Source: G965197555 sp965197555 (GTDB lineage Bacteria; Chloroflexota; Dehalococcoidia; Lucifugimonadales; UBA3495). From it: 64,000 nucleotides of DNA. Numbering within the stretch: the first letter of the stretch is position 1; the number at the start of each line of letters is the position of its first letter. Shown here in pieces: positions 41,865 through 50,925 of this stretch. The stretch is from positions 1,116,001-1,180,000 of the forward strand of contig OZ240213.1 in NCBI GenBank assembly GCA_965197555.1, read 5' to 3'. The translations under genes and the position numbers were made by a program. The notes below the pieces were generated by a model. It did no database searches. It was not told where the DNA came from and saw only the letters and a program-made list of their open reading frames with translations.

Positions 41865-42776
41865 TTAGAGGAAAGTGCTCCTGCCGGCCTCTGTCACCGT
41901 AGGTGAGCGGGCACCCTGGGTCCCGAGCGGGGCAATGCCTTGCCACCAGTGGCGCCCGCGTCCCCGTCTGCGCCGTTGGAACCCCAGTTCGGTCAAGCGC
42001 ATGCCGAAGCTGCGTTGCACCACGGGGATTGTTTCAGAAATATCGCACCACGCAACATAGCTGCGATAAAGGTCGCTGGCGGTGGCCAGCGCCGTTGGGC
42101 TCTCTACACAATGGCCAGCGACGAATTGAGCCACCGAGCCCTCTCCCAAGGGTGCGCCACGGTGTTTAGCCCATGGGGTACTGGGCTGGATGGTCTCCTG
42201 GACTGCTGCCTGCGGAGTCGTGGCAGGCAGCGTGGAGGCTTGAGCAACCTGGTCGGCGCAGTAGCTTAGCAGTTGTACGTATGGTTCGAGGCCACCAAAG
42301 TCGCTCCAATACACGGGATTACCGTCTAGACCAGTGGCGTCAAGGACTATTGAAGCGGGAAGGACCTCGAATCGCTGGCGGTAGGCCGGTGGACACGCCC
42401 ATGTAGGCGTCAGCATGTTTTGGCTAAAGGCCTCGTTCAAGAGATGAAACATGCACCTGGCCCCGCGCAGCTCGGGGTCAGCCTCCTCCACCGGTGGGGT
42501 AGGATAAGCATTCTGCAATGTACGGTTGGTATGAATAGCGGAAAATCCCACGGCGACGCGGACATGGTTTGCGACGCACCGTTGAAGGTCTCTTTCGCTC
42601 CTCAACTCCAGGACATTGGAAATCTCCACCAAGTGACCATCGTCGGTAGTAACTGCTGCACGCCCAATGGGGAAATGGTCTCTGGTAATTCGGCCTTTCC
42701 TCACCCCAACCCAAAGGGCCACGGCCAACGCCACGTTCTCCCGGACCATTTGAATCTCTAACGCAGACTGCTCCAC
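41865..42776 (-). CDS. Uncharacterised protein with C-terminal D5/P4-primase-type winged helix
   Basis: A 303-residue protein. Residues about 215-285 (VAQFVAGHCVES, SDLYRSYVAWCDISE, VVQRSFGMRLTELGF, RRGRGRHWWQGIAPL) are the winged-helix module found at the end of phage and plasmid D5/P4-type primase-helicases. No primase or helicase part precedes it. The N-terminal 200 residues are unrecognised; they include RCVANH, which has R-x4-H spacing as in HEPN nucleases, possibly by chance. It may be a domesticated or defence-related mobile-element protein; this is inference. Confidence 0.65.
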   Translation of the reverse strand: MEQSALEIQMVRENVALAVALWVGVRKGRITRDHFPIGRAAVTTDDGHLVEISNVLELRSERDLQRCVANHVRVAVGFSAIHTNRTLQNAYPTPPVEEADPELRGARCMFHLLNEAFSQNMLTPTWACPPAYRQRFEVLPASIVLDATGLDGNPVYWSDFGGLEPYVQLLSYCADQVAQASTLPATTPQAAVQETIQPSTPWAKHRGAPLGEGSVAQFVAGHCVESPTALATASDLYRSYVAWCDISETIPVVQRSFGMRLTELGFQRRRRGRGRHWWQGIAPLGTQGARSPTVTEAGRSTFL

Positions 42777-42814
42777 TGTCCCCTCCCCCTCCCCTCGGAA
42801 GACTGATAGTCCAG

Positions 42815-43786
42815 CTATTCGTTGATATTCATCACCACCTTGATGACATTGTCCTCTCGTTGCTCGTACATATCGTAGGCGGCCTGCACGTTGGAGAACC
42901 CCATGCGGTGAGTTATCAACTCTGCCGGATCACACCAGCCCCGTTGCCTTAGCCCTACGATCTCTTTAATGTGGGAAGTGGGGTCCCCGCTCCTGGCGCC
43001 GGTGGTGGGAATGATTCTAGGCTGCTTGTCCATCAGCCAATGGTACTCCACCGGGACCCATTGATCGCTGGGTAGGCCGAAGACAATAACCGTGCCGAAC
43101 TGGCGGACCAGACGAAAGCACATATTGAAGGTGTCGGGGTAACCGGCAGCTTCCACCACTACGTCCGGCCCTTCACCCTTGGTTATTTCCTCTACTGCCG
43201 CCCCTATTTCCTCGTTGCTGGGGTTGATTGTGTGAGTGGCGCCGAAGTGTTTGGACCTTTCAAGGCGGTAGTCCAGCAAGTCCGCACCAATAACGCTGCG
43301 GGCCCCCATCCTGGAGGTAATCATGGTAAAGCTGAGCCCAATACTTCCTTGGCCCAGCACCAGCACTGTTTTACCGAGCAAGTTTCCCATTTGCTGGCAC
43401 GAATACAGTACAGTGCCCGAAGGTTGGCACATCACCCACTCATCCAACCCTCCCTCGTCGGGAAGCGGTATCATGCGCTCCGGTCCGGAGACCAAGTATT
43501 CCGTCAGCCCTCCGCTGCCCCGCTGGGGGATCACGATAGCTCTCTGCCCCTCTCGGATGCTATCGGTGCGGCTCTCCACCACCACCCCCGCGATCTCGTG
43601 GCACGGCGAGCCCTCGGCCATTGGATATTCCTCTTCCGGCCGTACCGGCCCGTAAGTGGACCTAATGTCGCTGCCGCACACCGAGACACGTTCCACCTTG
43701 ATCAAGCATTGGCCGTCCGCGGCCACAGGCGTGTCGGTCTCCACGAATTCAAAGAGTTTGGGTCCTACAAGTCGTGCCGCTTTCAT
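42815..43786 (-). CDS. Zinc-type alcohol dehydrogenase family protein
   Basis: A 323-residue medium-chain dehydrogenase: N-terminal GroES-like domain with VSVCGSDIRSTYGP (catalytic Cys/Asp), GSPCHEIAGVVVE, and a Rossmann domain with VLVLGQGSIGLSFTMI. The four-Cys structural zinc loop is absent, as in sorbitol- or threonine-dehydrogenase relatives without it. Substrate unknown. ATG start at 43786. It is divergent from the flavoprotein gene with about 190 nt between. Confidence 0.88.
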   Translation of the reverse strand: MKAARLVGPKLFEFVETDTPVAADGQCLIKVERVSVCGSDIRSTYGPVRPEEEYPMAEGSPCHEIAGVVVESRTDSIREGQRAIVIPQRGSGGLTEYLVSGPERMIPLPDEGGLDEWVMCQPSGTVLYSCQQMGNLLGKTVLVLGQGSIGLSFTMITSRMGARSVIGADLLDYRLERSKHFGATHTINPSNEEIGAAVEEITKGEGPDVVVEAAGYPDTFNMCFRLVRQFGTVIVFGLPSDQWVPVEYHWLMDKQPRIIPTTGARSGDPTSHIKEIVGLRQRGWCDPAELITHRMGFSNVQAAYDMYEQREDNVIKVVMNINE

Positions 43787-43979
43787 TGTTGTAAGATCTC
43801 TCCCTTTCTAGATTTCTCGAGTATCTTATTATGTGGTCGGTCAGTCGGCAAGTTTGCCGGCCAGTTGCAATCCCGGTTGCAATCACGGAGGGAGTCCCTT
43901 CCTTGTTGTGGCCCTTGGTAGCGGGTATCATACGCCCCGCGTGTCACAACGAACATTCCCGAGCCTCTGGAGGTGCACG

Positions 43980-45473
43980 ATGGCCAACGAATATGACGTA
44001 GCGGTTGTCGGGGCTGGCAATGCAGCCCTGTGTGCTGCCATCGCGGCCAAAGAGACCTGCGACTCGGTGCTGGTGGTGGAAAAAGCCCCAGACTATTTCC
44101 GGGGCGGTAACACCTACTTTACTGGGGGGATAATTCGGTTCTCATACAATGGCATTGAGGATATAAAAACGCTGATTCCTGATATGTCGCCCACGGAAGA
44201 GCAGTCGGTGGATGTGGGGAGCTACTCCCAAGAGGAATTCTATGCCGATATGATGCGTGTAACCCAAGGGATGTCCGACCCGGAGCTGGCCCAGATATTG
44301 GTGGGTCAGTCTCTACCCACCATGCAATGGCTGCAGCAAAAGGGAGTCCGCTTCGTCCTGTCCTTTGGCCGCCAGGCTTTCAGAGACGGGGACAAGTTCC
44401 GCTTCTGGGGTGGGTTGGTGGTAGAGGCCGTGGGGGCTGGAAAAGGGCTGTCGGATCAACAGTTCGAAGCCGCAGGGCACAGCGGCGTGGAGGTCCGCTA
44501 CTCGACTCAAGGAATGAGCCTACTACAGGATGACGCTGGGCGGGTTAATGGTCTCCGGGCGCTGGGTCCGGATGGGTTCGTAGATATCCACGCAAAGACC
44601 GTCGTTCTAGCCTGCGGCGGCTTCGAGGCCAACGCCGAGATGCGCTGCCGCTACCTGGGGCCGGGCTGGGAGTTGGTCAAAGTGAGGGGCATTCCCTACA
44701 ACACCGGCGAGGGAATACGCATGGCCCTGGATGTGGGTGCTCAAGCCCACGGTCACTGGAGCGGATGTCACGCGGTGGCCTGGGACATGAATGCGCCGCC
44801 CTTCGGTGACAGGACCATAACCGAGCTTTATCAAAAGCACTCTTACCCCTTAGGGATCATTGTCAACCTCGAGGGTAACCGGTTCCTTGACGAGGGCGCC
44901 GACTTCCGCAACTATACTTACGTCACTTACGGCCGGGCTCTCTTGACCCAACCTCAGGGACTGGCCTTCCAGATATTCGACAGCAAGGTCCGGGACATGC
45001 TGCGGGACGAGTATCGCATTCCCCAGGCGACGATGGCCCAGGCAGATACCATTGAGGAGTTGGCGGCCCGCTTGGACATCGATGTCCAAGGACTCGCCCG
45101 CACCGTCGGGGAGTTTAACGCGGCAGTAAGCGTCGACGTAGCCTACAATCCCACTATCAAGGACGGTAAAGGCACCCAGGGAATCGACCCTCCCAAAACC
45201 AACTGGGCACAGCCCCTGGATACGCCGCCGTATCTGGGATACGCGGTCACTTGCGGTATCACCTTCACCTTCGGCGGCATCAAGATCAACAACCGGGGGC
45301 AGGTTGTGACCAATAGCCAGCAACCGATCCCCGGGCTTTACGCGGCCGGAGAATTGGTGGGCGGGCTTTTCTACCACAACTACCCAGGGGGCTCGGGCCT
45401 CTCTTCAGGCATGGTGTTCGGCCGCTTGGCAGGCACCAGCGCTGCCCAGGACGCTCTTGCTCTGGGAGGCTAA
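43980..45473 (+). CDS. FAD-dependent oxidoreductase, TcuA/fumarate reductase-like
   Basis: A 497-residue flavoprotein of the succinate dehydrogenase/tricarballylate dehydrogenase (TcuA) type. Dinucleotide-binding VAVVGAGNAALCAAIAAKE is at the N-terminus, TVVLACGGFEANAEMR in the middle, then EGNRFLDEGADFRNY, and the C-terminal GLYAAGELVGGLFYHNYPGG with SGLSSGMVFGR. ATG at 43980 has GGAGGT upstream. TcuA oxidises tricarballylate; the substrate here is unknown. Next gene on this strand is an MFS transporter, which suggests uptake of an organic acid. Confidence 0.88.
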   Translation: MANEYDVAVVGAGNAALCAAIAAKETCDSVLVVEKAPDYFRGGNTYFTGGIIRFSYNGIEDIKTLIPDMSPTEEQSVDVGSYSQEEFYADMMRVTQGMSDPELAQILVGQSLPTMQWLQQKGVRFVLSFGRQAFRDGDKFRFWGGLVVEAVGAGKGLSDQQFEAAGHSGVEVRYSTQGMSLLQDDAGRVNGLRALGPDGFVDIHAKTVVLACGGFEANAEMRCRYLGPGWELVKVRGIPYNTGEGIRMALDVGAQAHGHWSGCHAVAWDMNAPPFGDRTITELYQKHSYPLGIIVNLEGNRFLDEGADFRNYTYVTYGRALLTQPQGLAFQIFDSKVRDMLRDEYRIPQATMAQADTIEELAARLDIDVQGLARTVGEFNAAVSVDVAYNPTIKDGKGTQGIDPPKTNWAQPLDTPPYLGYAVTCGITFTFGGIKINNRGQVVTNSQQPIPGLYAAGELVGGLFYHNYPGGSGLSSGMVFGRLAGTSAAQDALALGG

Positions 45474-45677
45474 CCCCATATCTGCTAGATTCGTCGTTTG
45501 ATGTCCCGAGTATCTCCGTCCCTTTATGACGAAAACAACAATGGCATAAGCAGTGGCCGGGCCTACCGCCGCAGTCTTCAAGTGTTAAGATAGGTTGGGC
45601 TACGAGTCCACCCGGTGTCGCTTCACTATTAGGCATCCGCTCTAAGCCAGTCGGGACCAGGTACACCAGGAACGAGT

Positions 45678-47009
45678 TTGACCTTGTCCGCTACAACCCA
45701 CAAGCCAGGAGTTTATTACGGCTGGTATGTCCTGGCCACATGCCTCTTTATCGCCTTCGTCGCCTCTGGAGGACGTAACGCCTTCGGTGTTTTTGTCGTT
45801 CCTCTTCAAAAGGAGTTCGACTGGAGCAGGTTTGAAATTTCTATTGCCGCAGGGTTGGGGGTGCTGCTGGGCGGGGTTGCCCAACCCTTTGCAGGCCGCC
45901 TATTCGACGGCACAGGGGGGCGGAAGTTCATCCTAATCACCCTGGTGGTCACCGGACTGTCGGTGATCCTGCTGAGCCTCACCTTTCACCTCCTGTTCTT
46001 GATTTTCATGTTCGGTGTCGTGTTCTCCATCGCTGCCAGCGGGCCCAACCTAACGAACACCGCTGCCCTTCTAGCCAGATGGTTCCGCCGACAACGTGCG
46101 ACGGTAATCGGTTGGAACTATGCCGGGTCTTCGATGGGCGGCCTTGTGATGGTCCCCCTGGCGATGTTCTTGCTCCAGGCCGTAGGCTGGAGATGGGCCT
46201 GGGCCGGACTGGGCATAGCAGTCCTTATAGCTGTGCCCTTGGCCTTTATGTTTCTTCGCGAAAGCCCGGCCAAAATGGGACTACAGCCTGACGGTGAGCC
46301 GGAGGGGCCTAAGTCCAACGCTGGAGACCAGGAGGCAATCAGGCCCCGTGGACCTTTGGAGGTTGGGAAGTGGTCCGAGTCTTTCCGCTCCCCGCCCATT
46401 TGGCAACTCTCCGCCGCGTTCTTCGTTTGTGGCACTACAACCACCATAATGTCGGTACACTTCGTCCCCTATGCGCAGGACCGAGGGGTTTCCCCTGGAA
46501 TGGCGGCGATTATATTTGGGTACATGATGTTCCTAAATATCATTGGTAGCATCGGCGCAGGGATGCTTTCGGACCGCTTCAGCAAGAAAAACGTGCTAGC
46601 CTCCATCTACTTCACCAGGGGTATTGCTTATTTAATCCTGTTGCTGCCCGGAATCTTAGGAGTGCCTGTAATTTCAGGAGTTCTGGGGCTGTGGTTATTC
46701 GCGACCTTCGCCGGAATTTCGTGGGTCGCGACGAATCCTCCAACCGCCTCATTGACTGCCGACGTCTATGGTCTGCGGGTTATGGGCACCCTCTCGGGGG
46801 TTTCACTTCTCTTCCACCAGATCGGTGGATTCACCACGGTATTACTGGCCGGGCTCCTTTACGATATCTATGGTTCCTACACCATCCCCTTCTTAGCGGC
46901 GGGTTCCCTGTTGTTCCCGGCCGCGTTGTCTGCTTTCTCCATCAAAGAGCGAAAATATTCCATGCGTTATCAGCCTCAATCAGCGCCAGCCGCGGCCGCG
47001 GGTGATTGA
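45678..47009 (+). CDS. MFS transporter, OFA-like
   Basis: A 443-residue permease with about 12 hydrophobic helices. The N-terminal YYGWYVLATCLFIAF, GVFVVPLQKEFDWSR, GGVAQPFAGRLFDGTGGRK and the mid-loop FLRESPAKMGLQPDGE are typical of oxalate/formate antiporter-like and monocarboxylate MFS carriers. TTG start. The stop overlaps a small membrane-protein ORF. Placement next to the TcuA-like enzyme suggests transport of its substrate. Confidence 0.88.
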   Translation: MTLSATTHKPGVYYGWYVLATCLFIAFVASGGRNAFGVFVVPLQKEFDWSRFEISIAAGLGVLLGGVAQPFAGRLFDGTGGRKFILITLVVTGLSVILLSLTFHLLFLIFMFGVVFSIAASGPNLTNTAALLARWFRRQRATVIGWNYAGSSMGGLVMVPLAMFLLQAVGWRWAWAGLGIAVLIAVPLAFMFLRESPAKMGLQPDGEPEGPKSNAGDQEAIRPRGPLEVGKWSESFRSPPIWQLSAAFFVCGTTTTIMSVHFVPYAQDRGVSPGMAAIIFGYMMFLNIIGSIGAGMLSDRFSKKNVLASIYFTRGIAYLILLLPGILGVPVISGVLGLWLFATFAGISWVATNPPTASLTADVYGLRVMGTLSGVSLLFHQIGGFTTVLLAGLLYDIYGSYTIPFLAAGSLLFPAALSAFSIKERKYSMRYQPQSAPAAAAGD

Positions 47010-47245
47010 TCCCCATGCCGGGGTTCCTCTTCTTATCCGTGGCGTGGCACCACAGCGAGCCGGCGGACCCGGTCCTGCTGGAGTGGATCAAGGACCTTTT
47101 CGACCACTATATAGGCTTCGGGCCTTGGACCGTAGTCATTCTTGCGGGGCTGGTGGTCTTGGCTATACCCTTTTTCGTTACTGTGTTCTACTGGCTTCAG
47201 CAGAGACGCTCAACCCCGGAGGGTCGGCTCCCCGGCAAGGAATAG
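47006..47245 (+). CDS. Small membrane protein, about 79 residues
   Basis: One clear transmembrane helix (WTVVILAGLVVLAIPFFVTV) with an Arg-rich C-terminal tail. The TTG overlaps the MFS stop (GATTGATC), and an in-frame ATG is 9 nt further. Coupling suggests an accessory subunit of the transporter, but it is unrecognised. Confidence 0.55.
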   Translation: MIPMPGFLFLSVAWHHSEPADPVLLEWIKDLFDHYIGFGPWTVVILAGLVVLAIPFFVTVFYWLQQRRSTPEGRLPGKE

Positions 47246-47269
47246 GCACAAGCGGGTCCTCGGAATCGA

Positions 47270-47327
47270 ACTATGAAGAGACGGTCCTTCGACAGGCTCA
47301 TGACTAACGGGGAGTTACGTGTTAGTT
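47270..47327 (+). repeat. Dispersed repeat, copy 4
   Basis: CTATGAAGAGACGGTCCTTC, GACAGGCTCATGACTAACGG and GGAGTTACGTGTTAG match the 3' half of copy 2 (CTATGAACGGATGGCTCTTC ... ACTAACGGGGAGATTCGCGTT). It lies between the small membrane-protein gene and the terminase module. Confidence 0.75.
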
Positions 47328-47461
47328 GAAGGATCAAATGGCCCATGCCAAAGCGGTATTATTGTTGCCACGAGGGGGGATTCCTGGCTAAAATATACAC
47401 TGCTTCGCACACAAATTGATTTCGGGCTGGGGTAACCGATTACCCCGTCCAGAGTTAGGAA

Positions 47462-47656
47462 TTGGTTGACATGTTCGATAAGCAAGCCCTTGACGCAATG
47501 TTCGATGAACTGCGGGACCAGTATGAGTTAGAACCCGATTGGGAAGAAATCCAGAGGGCGGCCCACCTGGGGGTAGCGAGGTCCGACGCCGGGGTCCCCC
47601 TCGGGGACTTAGACGGCAGAGTGGCACCTATGATTGAGAAGTACCAGTCACAATAG
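47462..47656 (+). CDS. Small acidic protein, about 60 residues
   Basis: Unrecognised. The likely start is the ATG at 47471 (MFDKQALDAMFDELRDQYEL); TTG 9 nt upstream is the alternative. It is acidic, helical, with no membrane segment. It lies between a dispersed repeat and the hairpin preceding the terminase module, so it may or may not belong to the phage remnant. Confidence 0.5.
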   Translation: MVDMFDKQALDAMFDELRDQYELEPDWEEIQRAAHLGVARSDAGVPLGDLDGRVAPMIEKYQSQ

Positions 47657-47793
47657 AAGTGGTCTAGGCTTGGTGCCGGGACCCACGGTTCCACAGGAAC
47701 TGTATGACTGTTCAAGAGGCTTGAGCTTGTGACGCCTGAGTGACGGACGGGTGATTGACAGCTCCGGTTGTCAATCAATAGCGTAGAAGGTGC

Positions 47794-47828
47794 AGGGACG
47801 GACCCTGAGTAATCAGGGCTCGTCCCTT
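47794..47828 (+). terminator. Nested hairpin just upstream of the terminase module
   Basis: AGGGACG and CGTCCCT form the outer stem, CCCTGA and TCAGGG the inner one, followed by TTATATTT. It ends 27 nt before the zinc-ribbon ORF. Sequence and architecture closely match the minus-strand hairpin at 27987-28020 before the capsid module. Confidence 0.6.
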
Positions 47829-47854
47829 TATATTTCCGGCGGAGGTGATGTAGA

Positions 47855-48055
47855 TTGCGCTGCCGACGTTGCTGGTCCGTGAAGCTAATCCTGCTAGATA
47901 AGAAGTGGCCCAGGGATAATGACGTGTTCCGCTGTCAGTCCTGTGGGTTTCTGTTCAGTCCTGCTTCGGGGGAACCCGGAAACGATGTGGAAGGAGTGCC
48001 CGCCACGCCGTCTCACACCGTGGCGGTCCACTCCGGCTACCGGCACCGGCTATAG
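47855..48055 (+). CDS. Small zinc-ribbon protein upstream of terminase
   Basis: A 66-residue protein with CRRCW...CQSCG, giving two CxxC pairs about 24 residues apart, followed by a flexible tail. TTG start with GGAGGTGATG upstream. It ends 6 nt before the terminase frame, so it is probably part of the phage packaging module, where small zinc-ribbon or HNH proteins are common. Confidence 0.6.
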   Translation: MRCRRCWSVKLILLDKKWPRDNDVFRCQSCGFLFSPASGEPGNDVEGVPATPSHTVAVHSGYRHRL

Positions 48056-48061
48056 GAGAAC

Positions 48062-49405
48062 ATGCCCGAAACCCCCGATCTTGAACCATATACTCCTTTG
48101 GAGTTTGCCAGGAACGTTCTGGGCGTCAAATTATGGAATAAGCAGGAAGATGTCCTGGCGGCGCTGCTTGACCATAGAAGAGTAGCTGTGAAATCGGGCA
48201 ACGGTCTCGGCAAGGGCTTCTGTGCGGCTGTGGCAGTGCTATGGTTTCTTTACTGCCACGACCCCGCCATCGTGCTAAGCACGGCCCCTACTTTCCGCCA
48301 AGTGCGGCATATCCTTTGGCGCCAGATTCGACGCCTGCACCGGCAGGCGTCGGAAACTCTAGACGGCAAGATGTTGGATACTCGATGGGAGTTGGCGGAC
48401 GACCGTTACGCTCTGGGGTTGTCCGCTGACACCGCAGACCAGTTTCAAGGGTTCCACAGTGAAAACATGATGATCGTGGTGGACGAGGCCGAAGGGGTGA
48501 GTGACGAGATTTACGAGGCCATCGAGGCGGTAATGACTTCCTCCGAGCCCCGGCTATTGCTCATCGGCAATCCCACCACGGTTTCCGGGGCGTTTCGCCG
48601 GGCGTTTTACCAGGAGCGCCATCTCTACCACACCATTACCATCTCCGCGCTGGAAAGCCCCAACGTCGAGTCAGGCAAAGTCAAGATCAAGGGATTGACC
48701 ACCTCCAATTGGGTGGAAGAGCGGCGCGAGACCTGGGGGGAAGATAACCCCATCTACCGGGCCCGGGTATTGGGTGAGTTCCCCGATCAAGAAGACGATA
48801 CCTTGATCCGCCTGTCCGACGTCGAGGCGGCTGCCCAGCTCGATGCCTCGGGCCTGACCACCGACCCCGCGCTTGAAGAGGTAGTCCTGGCGGTGGACGT
48901 AGCTCGCTTTGGTTCCGACCGCAGCGTCATTTTGCGGCGCCGGGGCCGTCTGGTAGAGGAGATCAAGACTTTCCACCACATGGACACCATGCAACTGACG
49001 GGCTGGGTGGTAGCCGCCATAAATGAGTCCCAGCCGACGAGGGTATGCGTCGACGAAGTGGGTGTGGGTGCTGGGGTAGTCGACCGGCTTCGGGAAGAGG
49101 GTCACAGCGTCAAGGGTATTAACGTCGCGCGGACGGCGCGGCAGGACGACCTGTTCGCCAACCTACGGGCTGAGGGCTACTGGCGGCTGCGGGAGCTCTT
49201 TGCCGCTGGCAACATAGTGATTCCCCAGGACAATCAGTTGATGGGTGAGTTGGCGGCAATGCGTTATAGCTACGATAGCCAGGGGAGGATACTAATGGAG
49301 AGTAAAGACTCGATGCGGCAACGGGGATTACCGTCCCCGGACTAAGCCGATGCCCTAATGTTGGCCTTTTTGGAGACGCAGGGCAGGTTCAGGTTATGGA
49401 CTTGA
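48062..49405 (+). pseudogene. Phage terminase large subunit, interrupted
   Basis: The frame encodes 427 residues to a TAA at 49343-49345, and continues in frame for 19 codons (ADALMLAFLETQG...) to a TGA at 49403. Terminases end in a nuclease motif like S-P-D-x-A-D-A-L-M-L, so the TAA cuts the motif in the middle. The Walker A reads KSGNGLGKGF, with Gly in place of the usual Ser/Thr after GK. Walker B (MMIVVDEAEG) and the nuclease Asp (VLAVDVARFGSDRS) and DEVGVGAGV remain. It is the packaging motor of an HK97-type phage, most likely inactive. Confidence 0.85.
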
Positions 49406-49478
49406 TACATGCCCTGACCCGGAGGCTCTTGTCCCGGTCCGACCATTGGACGATCTTTAACCACCAGGAAAGTGATCC

Positions 49479-50857
49479 ATGAACAGCACATTGCCATTGA
49501 ATCTTGAGTTTAAATTTATTCGGCCGTTGGCGTCCCTGATGGGAAAAGTGCGGTCGGTTGTCGGCCGAGGATTCTCCACCCCGCGTCGGGTCCCCGCCGT
49601 TCACCGGGCCAACCGGGCTGCTGCCGCTGACCTGGACTGGTTCCATGGCATTGCTGGCGGGAATTCGGGATGGGCTAAGACCGAATACGGTGAATACTTC
49701 GCGTCGGCTGTCTCCGTTTATGCGGCTGTCAAGCTGAGGGCGGAGGCCTTGAGCCGTGTGGCCGTGGTCGTCCACCGCCAATTTCCTGATGGCACCAAGC
49801 AGCCAGTCGGTCCCTTTCACCCTGCTCAACAGCTCTTGGACCGGGTTAACGGGTGGTATACGCGAGGTGACCTGTGGCGCGCCACGGAAATCTACCTGAG
49901 CCTGTGGGGTTCGGCCTATTAGGCCCTGGAACGGGACGAACATGGCCGTAGGGAAATTTGGCCCCTGCGCCCCGATCGGGTCAGTGTCGTGCCGGACGCC
50001 AAACAATACATCCGGGGCTTCGTGTATTCGGGTGGCACTGGTCCGGTGGCTTACACTGCCGATGAAATTCTATGGCTCCGCTATTTCAACCCCATGGAGG
50101 AATACGCTGGGCTGTCGCCCCTGGCGCCATCACGCCTAGCCGTAGACATGGGGAAGGATGGCCTACGGTTCAACCGCAACTTCTTGCGTAACTCGGCCCG
50201 GCCGGATTTCGTCCTGCTGACCAATGAGAGTTTGACGGACTCCGAGATCGAGGAGTTCTATAATCGCTGGGAACAGCGGCACCGCGGGCCGGGCAATCCC
50301 CACCGGCCCGCCATCGCGAGCTTCGTCCGGGACATCAAGACCCTGGGCTTCAGCCATCGAGACATGGACTTCATGCAAGGGCTCCGTTGGAGCCTGGAGG
50401 AGGTCAGCCGGGCCTACGGGTGCCCAAACCTTTGCTGTCCGACTTGGAGCGGGCCACCTTTTCCAACATCAACGCCGCAGAGCGCCTGTTCTGGCGGAAC
50501 ACCATGGTTCCGGAAATACGCTTCATGGAGGAACAGCTAAATCGCATGCTACTTCCCCGGCTGGGCTACCCGGACTTGGTGGTGGAGTTCGACCTGAGCA
50601 GCATCGAAGCGCTCCGGGTGGACGAAGACAGCAGGGTGAGCCGGGAAGCCAAATTGCTTGACCGCGGAGTTCTCACCATCAACGAGGTGCGCCGTACCCG
50701 CAATCTCCCCGACGTTCCCTGGGGCGACACCTGGGCTAAAGCTCCTAACTCCCCAGGGCCTTCACCGTCAGGTGAGGACCCAACTCAGAACACCCTGCTC
50801 CGGGACCTTGGCGTCGGCAAGGGAGTCCGACCCCGTAGCAATACCGGGGTCGGTTGA
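49479..50857 (+). pseudogene. Phage portal protein, nonsense plus frameshift
   Basis: An HK97-type portal (about 455 codons) broken twice. A TAG at 49920-49922 follows LSLWGSAY; relatives have Trp there (TGG to TAG), and ALERDEHGRREIWPLRPDRV continues in the same frame. Near nt 50416-50425, GCCTACGGGTGCCCAAACC lacks one G of GGGG, shifting from SRAYG to VPKPLLSDLERATFSNINAA. The C-terminal half then runs to 50857 in the new frame, with EEQLNRMLLPRLG and SREAKLLDRGVLTINEVRR. It follows the terminase directly in standard order. Confidence 0.85.
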
Positions 50858-50925
50858 GCCAAGATTCTAATACAGTATTGATCTGCTCCGTGTTCCACCA
50901 TGTCCCAACGTCTCTGGGACTCCTT

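Noticed and set aside
41758..41946. A small minus-strand frame downstream of the primase-like gene
   Set aside because: It overlaps the end of that gene, is Ala-rich low complexity and has no start signal.
48062..50857. Stop-codon reassignment (recoded phage) to explain the broken terminase and portal
   Set aside because: Both TAA and TAG are affected, a frameshift is also present, and host genes and the intact capsid genes use normal stops.
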